Positions 20,274-32,351 of a DNA stretch of 64,000 nucleotides are shown here, piece after piece. A model generated the notes under the pieces. That model saw only the letters and a list, made by a program, of their open reading frames with translations, was not told where the DNA came from and searched no databases. Each line of letters begins with the position of its first letter. Within the stretch, counting starts at the first letter, position 1. Location of the stretch: the NCBI GenBank assembly GCA_030734395.1, contig JAUZTG010000042.1, forward strand, positions 744,001 through 808,000, given 5' to 3'. Position numbers and translations under genes: made by a program. This DNA is from Sarocladium kiliense (Eukaryota > Ascomycota > Sordariomycetes > Hypocreales > Sarocladiaceae).

Positions 20274-22967
20274 TCGGACAAGTGACAGCTCGAGAGCAAA
20301 GGAGAGAAACCCTTACTGGGGAGCCGATGTGGGTGGGATTCCGTCAGAGCGCGGGTGATGGTAGCATGTATACCTTTGCAGATAATCCGTGCGCTCGGAG
20401 ACTTTTATGAACAAACCCAACTACCTCATGTCTATGCAAAACCTGCCCTGCCGATATTCTCCTGTTTCATATACATGAAGCCTTCGCAGTTCTAATGAGT
20501 CTCGATACGTAGAAGTATCGTATCCGTATGCGCTCGCCTGTTCCCGCGTACAGCACATGCCCCAGATGGCTGTTGGTTGTATTCACCTGAACAAGTGAAT
20601 CAACAACCCCGTGACTGAGGTGCACAAGATGAGATGCAAACTTACGATGAAAGTCGCCTTCTAAAAGTTGTTGCGACAATTGTTTGACCGGAATCTGGAG
20701 CAAGGATTCTACACATAGATGTGTTGTGTGAGGTTGGACGGCTTATATCAGTAACACTGACAGACCTACTCTTGGGGGTTGATGACTGTGCATTCTACCG
20801 CCCTTCTTCGTCTTTAAAGAATGACAGTTCGTCAGAAAGCCATTGATTCGTCAGAAAGCCATTGATTCGTCAGAAAGCCATTGAATCACATTCATCACAT
20901 TATATTCAAAAGATCAAATAGACCGTCTCAACACCTCGTCTTACCCAACATCCTTGCCAAGCCTTCAGAGGCATGCCCTCCAGCAACATTCGGGTTTCCC
21001 AGGTATGAATAGGGCAGATATGCCAGACCATACCCTCAGCAAAGCTGTTTTATGGTTTGCTACAAACGGAACTAACGCAGGCCTACAGAATGGGCCGGAG
21101 TGGTTACCCGCTACCCAGTACAGGACCACATAAGCAAGGACCAACGGGCACCTAAGGGTTAGAGGGGATGACTGCCAGAATACCGTGGATCAGATCCAGG
21201 TTATATAAACTAAAGGGATCACGGATAGGAGGTTATTTCAAGGATTACTTTAATATTATAAAAATTTAGGCAAAGAATTACAGTAAGGAAAGTAATCCCA
21301 GGAATAATACAGTGAAAGGCGAAATCAGTGTTCTATTAGTTATGTTAGTTAAATAAACAATAAGTGTAGCAGAAAGTGGCTTTGTGTAGCTAGGTATCTT
21401 TCTTAATAGATCTAATATATTTAGGCAACTCAATTCAGAACTCGCATTTAACAACTCGTTTCAGCAACTGATGTTAAGAGTCCAGAAACAGACCTTCCCT
21501 GCCTTTCCAACCCATGCACTAATCCAGACCCAACTGACGCGATTTAAAGTTCAGAAATGGATCGTTATCTCACACCTTTCCTGCATTCTGATGCTACACG
21601 GGCCATTAACGTGCAGGGTTTGGCATAAAGTAGCGCAATGCAGTTGAACGACCGAATCCAGAAATGGACTACTTCCCGGTCCGCCACCTATCTGATGTGT
21701 CCAAAACGCCCCTATACGGCCCACACGACCTTTCGCACTCCATCATTGCCTATTCAAGTGGAGACCCCAGGTCCAGAAGTGGCCTCGTTTAATAAAGTTT
21801 CGATGGGCGAGTTGGACGGGTGCCCATCCCCCATGATCAGGCTTTGCCTGCCGCGGTTCGCGATTGCCTCGCTTGGCCTCCCCTTCAACAATAGGTAACT
21901 CTTCAGACACTCAACGCACGGGAATCTATGAGAAAGGAGATTGCTTGAGCCACTGATAGCGAAGCTCGGATTACATAACAAAGGACCAGATATGCGACTT
22001 CTCATCCGTGAGGACGCATCACCAAACATGGCAGCTTCTGGCATCCGAGGGTTGGCCAAGGGATACAGGCTATATGAGATTTAAGAGGTCGGCAGCAGTT
22101 GGTCTGCGGTTGGCAATTACATGGAAGTTTCCTATAAAAGTCTTTTTAAACGCCGGGTTCTAGTATGTTGGATGTTGAAGAGTTGTATATGGCAGTTTAC
22201 AGGACTAGAGACTGCGAATCAAGTCGATCGGTTTGACGCGCAATTATGTTGAGCTGGGAACCCTAGGGATATCAACTTTCCCAGTACCAGCTTCCCAGCG
22301 AATAGTGTTTCCGCATCAGAAGTTGTACATATTTCCCAGATGGCTTCCCCGTAGTGCATTCTGGTGAATGAGCCGTCACGAGTCAGGATCCTGATAAGCG
22401 AGAGCAGACATTTGGAACGTACCCCCTGGCTTATCAAATGCGACACCAAGGCAGCTGAGCCCTTGGAAACCTTATCCTCGCTTCTTTAGCCCGGATAGCG
22501 GCTCTACCGACGTGTGCCAGGGGACCCCTTGATAGAGCCGGGGATCTGAGTCGCGATCCCTGAATTGTCGGAAGAGTGGTCGGGGCCGCCTGTAGCATTC
22601 CACTGAGTAGGCGAAGAGCACACGCGCGGTATGGTAGACCGTCGAAGGTCCCGCAGGAAGGGTACATTACAGGTTGACCAACAGTCTTTCTGGAAACGTC
22701 GAGTGTAGCTTCCCTGTTTCGCAGTAAAGTCTAGAGTCTGAGGATGTAACGCTATGGTAAGTACTTAGAAAGACAGCGCTGCCTAGGTCGTAATCCGCGA
22801 CGCAACTCAACTTCGCCTGGTTTTTGACCACTCTCGAACCCCCGTTGGATGAACGACACAGACCATCAGCAATTCACGGAGCCAGCCCAGATCTGAGACA
22901 AACCCAGGAGAGGAGGAGGAACCAGAAAACCCGCCTGCTTTGCGCAAGGTCGCCTCCTACCGCCGTC
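20274..22967. other. Gene-poor, partly AT-rich region
   Basis: About 2.7 kb with no supported gene. 21180-21450 is AT-rich with dense stops. A short exon-like piece on the minus strand near 20657-20720 (SLLQIPVKQLSQQLLEGDFH, followed by a GTAAGT donor) may be another gene remnant. The only clear structure is the 19-bp triple repeat. No terminal repeats of a transposon were seen. Confidence 0.4.
20828..20884 (+). repeat. Three exact copies of a 19-bp tandem repeat
   Basis: TTCGTCAGAAAGCCATTGA is present three times without mismatch at 20828, 20847 and 20866. No link to a gene or transposon end is visible. Confidence 0.9.
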
Positions 22968-24446
22968 ATGAGCCAGGAATACACTTACTCCAAGGGGCAG
23001 ATGATCGGCCTAGCGATCGGGTTCATGATTCTGCCTACTATTTTCTACGGATTGCGAGTATGGGCCAGGCTCCTGATCAACCGCATCACCCTGGACGACT
23101 ACCTCGCTGGTGCGGCGCTTGTAAGTCGTCCCGTCGAGATGTGATGCTCGACTTTCGCTGCGTGCATCCATGGGCTGAACCGCTGTCTTGGCAGATCTTC
23201 ACAATTGCTTGCTGCTCGTTGCAATTATCAGGTAACAATCTTCACAGGCGTTCATACGTGTGGACGTTCATAGACATCCACCTGACCTCACTCCATACTG
23301 ATTACTTTCCACAGCCGCATTCCTCGGCCACTTGGGCGAGCACCAGCCTCAGCATCCCGATGGCACGGCCATCATGGACGACCCGGGCCTGGCGTTCTTT
23401 GAAAAGGTTAGTCATTCGACTCCATGGGCACGCGTGCTTCGCCTGTGATGTGAAGTTGCGCGGCTGACCAGGTTATGATGTGCAGTCCAAGTTTGCCATG
23501 AACATGCTGTCTCTTATCGGGCTCGGGCTTGTCAAGTCATCCATCCTCGTCTTATACCTCAACATCTTCCCGAACCGCGTGTTCAGGTGGTGCGTGATCG
23601 GTATGCTTGGCTATGTCGGTGTCTGGACCATCAGCTTCTTCTTCTCCCACCTCTTTACCTGCTACCCGATCACCGCGTTCATCGACTTCTTCCAAGACAA
23701 GAAATGTGTGAACCAGGTGGCAATGTTCCTCACGGTCCTGTACACCAACATCATCGCCGATTTCGCCATCTTGTTCTTGCCCATCCCTATGGTTATCAAA
23801 ACGCAGATGAAGCGCGGGACAAAGTTAGCCGTCCTCGGGATGCTGACTCTCGGTGCCTCGTACGTCTCCAGAACCTCCCAAGTTGGAACAGAACCCCCCC
23901 CCCGTGACAAACTAACTAAATCAACCCGCCAACAGGGTCTGCGCTGTAAGCGTTACTCGCGTCGTTGCCGTCTATGCCATTGCCGAGGAATATACCAAGC
24001 ACCCTAACGACATCATCTGTAAGATCTACTGCCGCTGGCTGTCGAGGAATCCGTGCATCTACTGACACCTGATGCAAGACTACACCGCCCCGGTCTTCTT
24101 CTGGACCAACATCGAGATGTCCATGGCCGTGGTGTGCGCCTGTCTTCCGACACTGCGGCCGATCTGGGTTCACATGTTCCCCAAGCAGACGGTTACGGGG
24201 AACGCTTCTTACGAGCTTGGCTACGGATCTAGCCGGAGAACAAACAGACAGACTAACCAGAACAGCACGCCATACACGGAGATCGACGAGATGGACCTCC
24301 GAGAGGGTGGCAGGACGAGGTCAGGGTCCCCCGATGGCAGGGATATCTTGAAGGAGACGACTATCAGCCAGACAGTAGAACCTTCAGACAGCTCCAGCAC
24401 CAGAAAGCTGAGACCGGCCGATTCTGACTTCTGGCGGAGTGGGTGA
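22968..24446 (+). CDS. Seven-helix rhodopsin-like integral membrane protein (PTH11-related, no CFEM)
   Basis: Six exons (22968-23120, 23195-23231, 23315-23406, 23486-23859, 23936-24018, 24079-24446) give 368 residues; all phases close. Seven hydrophobic segments fit the fungal rhodopsin-domain family: RVWARLLINRITLDDY after helix 1 is the family motif, followed by the KSSILVLYLNIFP helix, the LFTCYPI segment with its conserved Cys, LPIPMVIKTQMK after helix 5, and VVCACLPTLRPIW at the last helix. The tail of about 85 residues is Ser/Thr-rich and charged, probably cytosolic. Relatives include SAT5-like and PTH11-like proteins, in which some members sense surface or host cues; no ligand or signalling partner can be assigned here. 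The extracellular CFEM domain of true PTH11 is absent. Confidence 0.88.
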
Positions 24447-25664
24447 CCGGTGAAATGGATGACGGGATTGAAGCGAGGGACGGGGTCAGTGTGGGGTTGG
24501 AGTTAACCAGCGGGGATGCTCGACTCCCTCGTGAACGGTGGCCCTGAAGACAAATAACCGAAACTTTAGAATTAAAAATTATATGGGCTTTTTGTGTTTT
24601 AAATGACGATGGTGTAGGTACACGTGTGTGGCTTGGGAGATGATGATTCCCACCCATGGACCCGGGTACGATACGATACGCGTACCAATAACAACAGTAC
24701 GTGATCCTGCATGAGAAAGGCCAGGCCCCTGTTCTACACGTGTATGTGGTATGCGTTTCGGTACAACTAGTTCGACTCGAGGTAAAAGTATATTTTGTAG
24801 CAGGCCGGGGGGTCAAGAGAGGGGTCCCCCTGGCACGTACTAGTTGTACTATGTCCGACAAGGATGCGTGGTAAGGCAATTTCAACTAGACGACCAGCAA
24901 AGTTACGGTATCATAGTAGTCGAAACCTTACCTCGCTTAAGCAGCCTAGGGCTAGTAGCTACGACCATATGACCGCTACCAAGTCGCGCTGGTGAATGTG
25001 CAAAAACGACAACACATGACTTGCTAATGGAACTGACATACTTGTAATCACTGATATGTGATGCTGGTAAAATGTCTTTGTTCTAACAGGATATATTGTC
25101 CGCTGATAATCCCTGCCTGGTAGCTTACGAGAGTCAGAGAGACAGATAGCCTAGATGGGCTTATGTGGGATTGACGGCCAGGGGGTCAATGCATAGAGTT
25201 TGTACCTGCAGAGTTCACCAGCCGCATTTCCGACGCGATTCATGATCTCTCGGTCATCGCTGAATAAACGAAGCACATACCCTGGCAAGCCTGCCTGACC
25301 TTCCATGATGAGCCGGGGCCTGGGTCATCCGATGGAGTGCATTCAGAGAGCACTGTTCTCTAGAACCTCAGGGACCCTCCCGCTCGCCTCGGAATACATA
25401 CGATAGTAGCCTGTAATAACCAATGTTCTGTTCAATATTGCAATGAACCTGGTCCCGGATGAGAACGCCTAGAACGCACCCTACCTTAGCCATGCCGACC
25501 GCCGCCACTTGATTAAAACCCAGATGACCGCCTTGAAAGCCTGACACGTTCACCGGCCTCCCTTGATATCACCCTATCGCCCCGGTGTCCGCCTATCGCT
25601 ACTCCGTACCTCTTCCCCAAGGAGTCACTCCCAACGCGTTCTAGCCCCAACCCTCAGAGACGCA
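24447..25664. other. Intergenic region
   Basis: About 1.2 kb upstream of the FAD oxidoreductase. No supported gene. The last 100 bp look like a fungal leader (C/T-rich). Confidence 0.4.
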
Positions 25665-27168
25665 ATGGCGATCATCACCATCCGCGACCTCTTGGTCGGC
25701 TTCCAGCTTCTCAGCGTCGTAGCCTCGGCGGTCATCGACCTCACTACGCGTTCCGTTGCCAGCGACCTGCAGAGTCTCGTCGGACCCTCGAGCGTCAATG
25801 TGACAGTTCGCGAGAGATGGAACGAGGTCGATGCCCCCGTGGTGGCCGTTGCTGTCAGCCCGGTGTGTGAATCCGACGTAAAGGCCGTCATCAAGTACGT
25901 CGCCGCCAAGAAGCTTCCCCTCGTTCCCCAGAACGGCGGCAACGGCTGGGCCAGCTTCTCGCTCAAGGGTCCCGCCGTCATTCTCAACCTCGCCGGTCTG
26001 AACCAGGTCACCGTCAGCGCCGACAAGCAGTCGGCCCTCATCGGCGGCGGTGCCATCATCCAAGAGGTTGTCGCCGCAGCCGATGCCGCCGGTGTGCTCA
26101 TCATGGCTGGCAACTGCAACTGCGTCGGTGCCCTGGGCGCTGGTCTCGGTGGTGGATTCGGTAACCTCGTTGGTGAGCTCGGCATGGCGGTCGACAACAT
26201 CCTGTCCCTACGCGTCGTCACTCCCAAAGGCGAGGCAATTGACGTCAGCCGCACCTCTAACCCGGATCTCTTCTGGGCCATGCGTGGCGCTGGCCCCAAC
26301 TTCGGCATCGTCACTTACGCCAAAGTCAAAGCCGTCCCGACAAGCGATCGCTCCGCCTGGCTCACAGCCCTGACCTTCGACGGCTCTAGGATCACCGACG
26401 TCGCCCAGGCCATCCACGACATGCCTCTACTCCCGAACCAGGTCGTCTTCTTCATCCTCGCCAACTCGGGTGACGCCAACAATACCCCTACCGTGCTCGT
26501 CACTGGCTTCCTCCGCCAGGGCGACGAGGCTGCTGGCCGCAAGGCTTTCGCGCCGCTGTACGCCCTCGGCCCAAACACCAACAGCTCCTCTGTCGCTCCT
26601 TACACCGGCTGGAACGCTGCCAACGACTTCTTCTGCGCTCGCGGCGAACGCAAGCCCGCCTTCCATACCTCTCTCACCAGCATGGCCGCGCCGGACTGGA
26701 CTTCTGTCTGGGACCTGTATGTCGACTTCCAGCAGCAGCCCGGTGCCCAGAACTCCGCTATCCTGGTCGAGGTCTACAACTACGCCAAGGCCAAGTCCGT
26801 CGGCCGCGGCGCCACCGCAGTGTCTGACGAGCTGCGCTTCAACTCGTTCGCCCAGGCCGTTGCTATCCCTTGGTACAAGGACGCCGCTCTCGACGCCAGC
26901 GCCTTCGAATTCGCCTCCCAGGTCCGTGACATCTGGGCCTTCCCCAACAACGCCAAGACCAATACAGCGTAAGTCTTCTTCCCTTTGCTCTTCATTGTCC
27001 AAACCACCCAGAGGATGCTGATGCAACCTCTCCTACAGATATATCAACTTTGCCCACGGCGACGAGGCCCTCACAGCCATCTACGGGTCTAGTCTTCCCC
27101 GTCTCCAGACCCTCAAGAAGAAGTACGACCCTACAAATGTCTTTGGACATTGGTTCAGCCTTGCTTAG
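25665..27168 (+). CDS. Secreted FAD-linked oxidoreductase, berberine-bridge-enzyme-like
   Basis: Two exons (25665-26968, 27039-27168) give 477 residues. A hydrophobic N-terminus (LLVGFQLLSVVASAVI) suggests a signal peptide. The FAD-binding PCMH domain covers about residues 60-235; the BBE C-terminal motif is YINFAHGDE...YDPTNVFGHWF. The usual GGH histidine that carries covalent FAD is replaced: the sequence reads PQNGGNGW. The second attachment cysteine is present, in GNCNCVGALG at the G-x-C-x-x-V-G position. The flavin may therefore be bound only through cysteine or not covalently. Such enzymes oxidise alcohols, sugars or secondary metabolites with oxygen. Codon use is strongly C-ending, suggesting high expression. 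The 70-nt intron is needed to reach the conserved C-terminus. Confidence 0.92.
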
Positions 27169-27718
27169 ATTCCAGACTCATGGTGCAGCCCGTAGTCCAG
27201 CCAAGGTAACAATAGGTTATTTAATATGACATGCTATCTAGCATAAAGGCTACTCTCCCCGGTTTTGCGTTCCAAATCCTGCTATTTACAAGCGGAGGCC
27301 GTGAATGACAAACATCATCTTAATTCATCTACACTGGATCTTGCCTTGTGCATCTATGATGTGTTGTGAGATATAGAATAGACAGCTACTCGAACGTGAC
27401 GCCACCAGGACGTTAAGCCCAGACCCTTTGATGGCTAGCAGAGCATGTTTTGGTTGATCTTACACGGGTGAGAATAGGCGAGGAAGGGTAAATGCAGACT
27501 GGGCCGAAGGCTAAGCCAGGACCAAACAGCCCTGAGTTGCCCTGAATAGAAACAGCGATGTCTAATATAATCAAGCAAAGACAACTCCAGGTGCCTGTTC
27601 TGGGGTGGTATTACACTTATTTTTTATCACCTAACAAAAAGAAATTGTTACATTCTGGTAAGGTGATCAAAGATGAAGATCTCTGGCATAGTGCAGCAAG
27701 TCTTCCCAAACTACTGAT
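27169..27718. other. Intergenic region between convergent genes
   Basis: 3' flanks of the FAD oxidoreductase and the SDR. No feature recognised. Confidence 0.4.
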
Positions 27719-28758
27719 TCACGCCCACCCATGCTTCTTCATCTCCTTCGTCGTCCAGTCCTCCAGCTTCGCCGCCAACTCCATATTCTTGGCCTTGGAA
27801 CTCTCCATGCTCGCCGGCTTTGCAATCCTCTCGAACAGGGTACCGCTCTGCGACGCCTCCATGTCCGGGCTCGCTACACAAAACACCTGTGTCCAGGCTC
27901 CCTTATCCGTCGGCCATCTGCCTCCAGTCCACTGAGCGATGTTGGAGGCGGCACGCATGTACCACGGCATCTCTACAGCGCGGTCGTCGAGGTCGGACTG
28001 GACGATGCCAGGGTGCACAGCGGACGTCCAGATCTCGCCGTCGACGGAGCGGGTACGCTGGGGCGAAGGGCCGTGGAGCTTGTGAAGTTGCTTAGCGTGC
28101 AGAATGTTGGCGAGTTTGGATTGGCCGTAGCGGTTCACGGTGCTGAAGCCACGAAGGGAGGTGTCCTCGAAATTGATGCCCATCTTGGGTGCCATCAGAT
28201 GGCCCCCGGAGGTGATATTCACAACGCGCACGGCACCAGCTGGTAGCCCTTTGGAAGTCTCGAGCATCAGAGGTAGGAGCTGATGCGTAAAGACGCAGTG
28301 GGCGAGGTAGTTGACCTGCCAGGTGAGGTCGTAGCCATCGCCGGTCATCTCAAGCGGGACGGCGAGCACACCGGCATTGTTGACGAGGCCATGTAGTAGC
28401 GTCTCTCTAGAGAGAAAGTCCTTTGCCGCGGCGATAACGGTGGATATTCTGGTGTGGTCCATGATCAGGGAGCTAAGTCTGGCTTTGGGGTAGAGGGCGC
28501 GGAGGGAGGACACAGCCTTGAGGGCTTTGGATTCGTTTCTCGCGCAAAGGTAGACGTGGGCGCCGTGCTCGGCCAGTTGTGCGACGGTATAGTAGCCACT
28601 GAGTGATGTTGTTAGTTTTAATAGGTGTCTGTATACGTGATTTTGACAAATGGAGGAAGAGAGCTTGGTCGAGAGTGCACTTACAGGCCTCCGGTGCCAC
28701 CCGTAACAATGTATACCTTGCCGGTGAGATCGGGAAGCTGATCTGGATGGAAGGTCAT
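27719..28758 (-). CDS. Short-chain dehydrogenase, WWOX/retinol-dehydrogenase-like
   Basis: Two exons (28685-28758, 27719-28598, an 86-nt intron) give 317 residues. Splicing forms the glycine motif TGGTGGLG across the junction. NNAGV, NITSGGHL with the catalytic Ser, and YGQSK (catalytic Tyr and Lys) follow. The long substrate-binding loop and C-terminal TSAVHPGIVQSDL and WTTKEMKKHG resemble retinol-dehydrogenase- and WWOX-type fungal SDRs, many of which sit in secondary-metabolite or detoxification loci. An Arg in LCARNES after the second strand fits NADP(H) use (inference). It is convergent with the secreted FAD oxidoreductase; a functional link is possible but not shown. Confidence 0.9.
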
Positions 28759-29775
28759 GTTGACGGCTTGTGTTTAAAAGCTGAAGAGGTTTGTCTTCTG
28801 TAATGTAAAAACGCTGAGCAGGTGGTGCATATCAATGGCTCATGCAGGGAGATCCTATGTCTTATATGTGCCGTCTGGTCGGGCGGAAAAGAGTGACCGC
28901 AACGGCCTTGGGGAATTCCCTTGGTTCAAAGTCGGTCTATGAAAATTGTTATAGCCATGATCCCGATCGTCGTTGGCCGTCATTCCCATCACTTACAGCG
29001 TCGTGGGAGTGACGAATCAGGAGAGACGTGCCTGTGAGCAGCCTGCATGAAGCTAGTATAAAGAAAGCCTAGTGAATAGTCTCGCATTGCTCGTTCTGCT
29101 TAGCGTTGATCGCAAGAAAGCAAGGCTGTGGCGCGGACTGTTACTGGGGTGTTGTTGATGGCGACGGACAACGGGCTTAAGTCCGAGTCTGTGCCAAATA
29201 AGCACTTGCATTCATCGCCAATGTGAGCACCTTGCATATTAGGGCGGGGCGTACACCTCTACCTGATCTTCCCGAGCACGAGAACAACACTTCCTGCGTC
29301 ATACACGTTCTGTCTTGATACTGGCGCCGCGTCACTGACTATCTCCGCTGTACCAGTTTACTATGCCTGTTGGGTCTTCGCGACAGCAACCACAGACGCA
29401 GGATGAACGGACCACAATTTAGGATCCAACTTAGTGTGATGCCACAGCTAGCAGAGGTATGTGCGAATGATAAAGGTTTCTTCGACAGTCGCCACTCTGT
29501 AATGTTTGGCCTTGGGTCCCAACTGGCTTACACAGGGTGCAGGCAAGGCATGCGACCGATGACTGGACTGGGACAGCAGATGCAAAGGCTCGGCGGAGGG
29601 CACAGGGCAGGCTCAATACAAGGGCATACCGTAAGCTTTGTTCGCTGCCTGATCAATATCACCGATTTCTCTAGGGCTAGCAGATCCGAAATGCCTACAG
29701 TGTAGCGTTCGATCGTCGCCCCAATCCCCCTGATGAGCTACATATTCAACCGCGGAGGAACTTGACGATCGCTGA
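28759..29775. other. Intergenic region upstream of the DUF3425 fragment
   Basis: About 1 kb. A short ATG frame at 29363 (starting MPVGSSRQQ) could be a lost first exon of the following gene, but I could not join it in phase through a recognisable basic region. Confidence 0.3.
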
Positions 29776-30546
29776 CAATCAATACTCCAAGGCCGACGTA
29801 AAGCTCTTCAGGCAGCTAGTGCACAGGGAGAGACAGAACAAACAGCGAACGCCGACGTGATACCATGCTGGGACGAAAGTAGACAATGCATCTTCCATCT
29901 CCCTGCGTCGCTTGCCAAAGCCCTGACCAGCAGCAGGCGGCCCTTCATTGACACAACCTCCCCTGTTGCATCCCGTCTCCTCTTCCCTCTGTCCTCAGAC
30001 CACCTTATCACCCTCATTCAGATGAACGTCTTCCGCGCAATTCTGTGCAACACGGATCTCATCTCAGGGATCATAATCCCCACGCAGAGTCACTGTAACG
30101 GGGACTGCACCAACGGCTCAATTCACAAGGCGTCCTTACCGACAAATGGTAGGGAGGTCCCTTCGACACTGGCTCCTACGGCAGCGCAGCGTGCCATCCC
30201 TCATGAGAGATGGGTAGACGTCCTGCCTCACCCGGCCTGGCGTGACAATTTCCTACGTGCACTCGAGGCGTTCGACGAGGATGATCTGTGCTCGGACCTC
30301 GTAGGGGAGTTGTTCGATGAGAGCGATGGCGGCAGTAGCAGTACAGAGGCTGCCCAGCGAGGGGTGGTCGTCTGGTCACCTCCTTGGAGCTATGAAGGGT
30401 GGGAGCTGTCAGAAGGATTCGTGAGGAAATGGGGGTGGTCTATCCGTGGGTGTGACGGGCTCCTAGAGGCGACGAACAAGTGGCGTGCGAAGAGAGGAGA
30501 GGAGCCGCTGGTGCTAGAGGAATGTTACCAGAGGAATAAGTGTTAA
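29776..30546 (+). CDS. DUF3425 protein fragment (C-terminal part of a bZIP-type regulator)
   Basis: The last 200 residues clearly belong to DUF3425: LLFPLSSDHLITLIQMNVFRA, then IPHERWVDVLPHPAWRDNFLRA, an acidic DDLCSDLVGEL, and the hallmark GWELSEGFVRKWGW. This domain normally follows a bZIP basic region in fungal regulators. Here the frame is open only from 29776, just after a TGA, with no ATG before codon MNVFRA at 30022, and no intact basic region lies upstream. A few Arg-rich codons near 29750-29800 (RRNL and GRRKALQ in different frames) could be its ruin. It is either a gene with an unfound first exon or a 5'-truncated pseudogene. Confidence 0.6.
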   Translation, partial: QSILQGRRKALQAASAQGETEQTANADVIPCWDESRQCIFHLPASLAKALTSSRRPFIDTTSPVASRLLFPLSSDHLITLIQMNVFRAILCNTDLISGIIIPTQSHCNGDCTNGSIHKASLPTNGREVPSTLAPTAAQRAIPHERWVDVLPHPAWRDNFLRALEAFDEDDLCSDLVGELFDESDGGSSSTEAAQRGVVVWSPPWSYEGWELSEGFVRKWGWSIRGCDGLLEATNKWRAKRGEEPLVLEECYQRNKC

Positions 30547-30979
30547 CTTGTCTAGACTGTACAGATGGCTTGACGAATTGAAAACATAAGTACAGAAATG
30601 ATACTTCGGTCGCAGAGAACAAGAGACGGAAAGCGAAAGACGAGAAATGTGTCTACTTGAAGACTGCATATTGTCGACAGCATCGCTGATCAACAGTCTT
30701 CAGTGAGACCTTGGGCCTTTTCGACCATGTTTAAGAATGGCATCAATGCGCACTTATACCGACCCTGTCTCTGACTCTGCACCAGAGGGGTGCAAAGAGG
30801 ACAATGGGATAGTGAACAAGGATGGGGGACGATCGAACACAAAAGCTGATCTCTTCATCATATCTCACTAATAGCTTAGCAGAGACGTGGGGAAAGGCAT
30901 ATAGTATTAAAGCCTGTTCTATAGATCGCGGATAACGTAACGTGACCTAACATTCCCTTTGAAACCGCGGTCGTATTGC
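30547..30979. other. Intergenic region between convergent genes
   Basis: 3' flanks of the DUF3425 gene and of the BAS2-like gene. Nothing recognised. Confidence 0.4.
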
Positions 30980-31365
30980 TTATGCCTTGAAGCCCTGCTC
31001 GGCAGCAAAGTCTTGGGCATCAGCAATGTTTTGCTGGGCGTTGGGGTCGTTGAATCCGCATCCCGTCTTGCCGTTCTGGAACTCTGCGCCAATTCCAGAG
31101 CAGATGCCAGCAGCCACGCCGTTGAAAGAGGTGGCGCCGCCGGCACAGCAGCCTTCTTGGCAGTCGGCATCGCTCACGCAACCACCAGTGGTGAATTGTT
31201 CGCCCTGGCCGTTACCGACATTGGAGGCACCGCTCGCATTTGGGACAAGCTGGGCTGTGGCGACCGCAGCAACTGTGAAGGAAGATGAGCGACGTGGTTG
31301 ACAACAAGGAGTTGGTTGGGACTGAGCTTACGGAGCAGACCAGCGATGAACGTAATTTTAACCAT
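30980..31365 (-). CDS. Cysteine-rich small secreted protein resembling BAS2
   Basis: Two exons (31332-31365, 30980-31272, a 59-nt intron) give 108 residues. Splicing restores a perfect signal peptide (MVKITFIAGLLLAAVATAQ). The mature part has seven cysteines in a tight pattern: GGCVSDADCQEGCC, then GICSGIGAEF, then TGCGF. An alpha-helical tail (NIADAQDFAAEQGF) follows. The pattern resembles biotrophy-associated secreted protein 2 of Magnaporthe and its Colletotrichum relatives, which are secreted during plant infection; I rely on memory of the pattern. The protein is predicted to be extracellular. The upstream strand is strongly pyrimidine-rich, as in highly expressed fungal genes. Confidence 0.75.
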
Positions 31366-32351
31366 CTTGAAAGTTGTAGAGTAGAGGTAGAAGTGATATG
31401 AAAGAGATGGGTATCAATAGTTGAAAGAAATATAAAAGAAGAGAAGATAGAAAGCAAGATGACACCAGGTCTATCTTGAAAAGGAAGAATAGAAAAGATG
31501 GATTGTTGGTGGGTTGAGTAGAGAACAAGTCGAGTCTTCTCGAACCGGAAGGCATGTCTTTATATTCAATCATGACGGACTATAATAGCATCCATATCAT
31601 CATATCGTCTGTTCAAAGCAGCGATCGACAACGTAACCCAGAAACCCCGACGGTCCGATGGATGACACACTCAAGTCACACTTGTCACAGATCTGTAAGC
31701 AATTCAATGTTGATCCCGGAGGCTTTGGCCGCGCACGCGAGAGTACCGAAAACCGTTACTTGGGTGGACTCTGGGGCCTGAAGCATTCTGTTGTGCCGCG
31801 ATACTTCAACCGTCTCACATTTGGCAGATCGCGGAGCGGAAGTGTCACAGAGTTGAGACTCTCCACATGCCAGAAGAAAATAGCATCAATGCACGTAGCC
31901 GAGAAATCAGACGAACGATGACATTCTGAATCATCCGATGGCCTGCCGCGCTTCCGAATAGACCGATGATCCCTTTCGTGGTCCAATGCGCAACGTGTGA
32001 TCGACGAGTTGACTAAGTTGATGGCGGAGACTCCCCGCGCGCAGGGCCCGAGTCCGAGAAAGGAAAACACGACGATACAAAGCGACCCGTTCATCTGCTA
32101 CATGGGACAAGGACTATTTTGGGCTTGGACACATGCTGTGCTCAGGCTGGACCGGGTGGTCGGTTGCGCCCTTGTTGCGCATAGCCGCCTCACAAGTAAC
32201 TTAGGCAAAGTTTGGGCCAGAGTTGACCTCCTTATGTAGGGATCCTTAGATTCGAAGTCCAAACTCATGAGATGTCGCGGAATACCCGTATGATTCACCT
32301 GGGCGATTCCGTCAACGGCAGCTTCATTCAATTCCTACTTCGGACTATCGC
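31366..32351. other. Upstream region of the BAS2-like gene
   Basis: Minus-strand leader rich in pyrimidines from 31370 to 31520, including TTTTATATTT near 31430. No gene in the remaining 800 bp. Confidence 0.4.

Noticed and set aside
26427..27026. 199-codon minus-strand open frame opposite the FAD oxidoreductase
   Set aside because: It is a shadow of a strongly GC3-biased gene; its product is low-complexity (Gly, Glu, Val) and has no domain.
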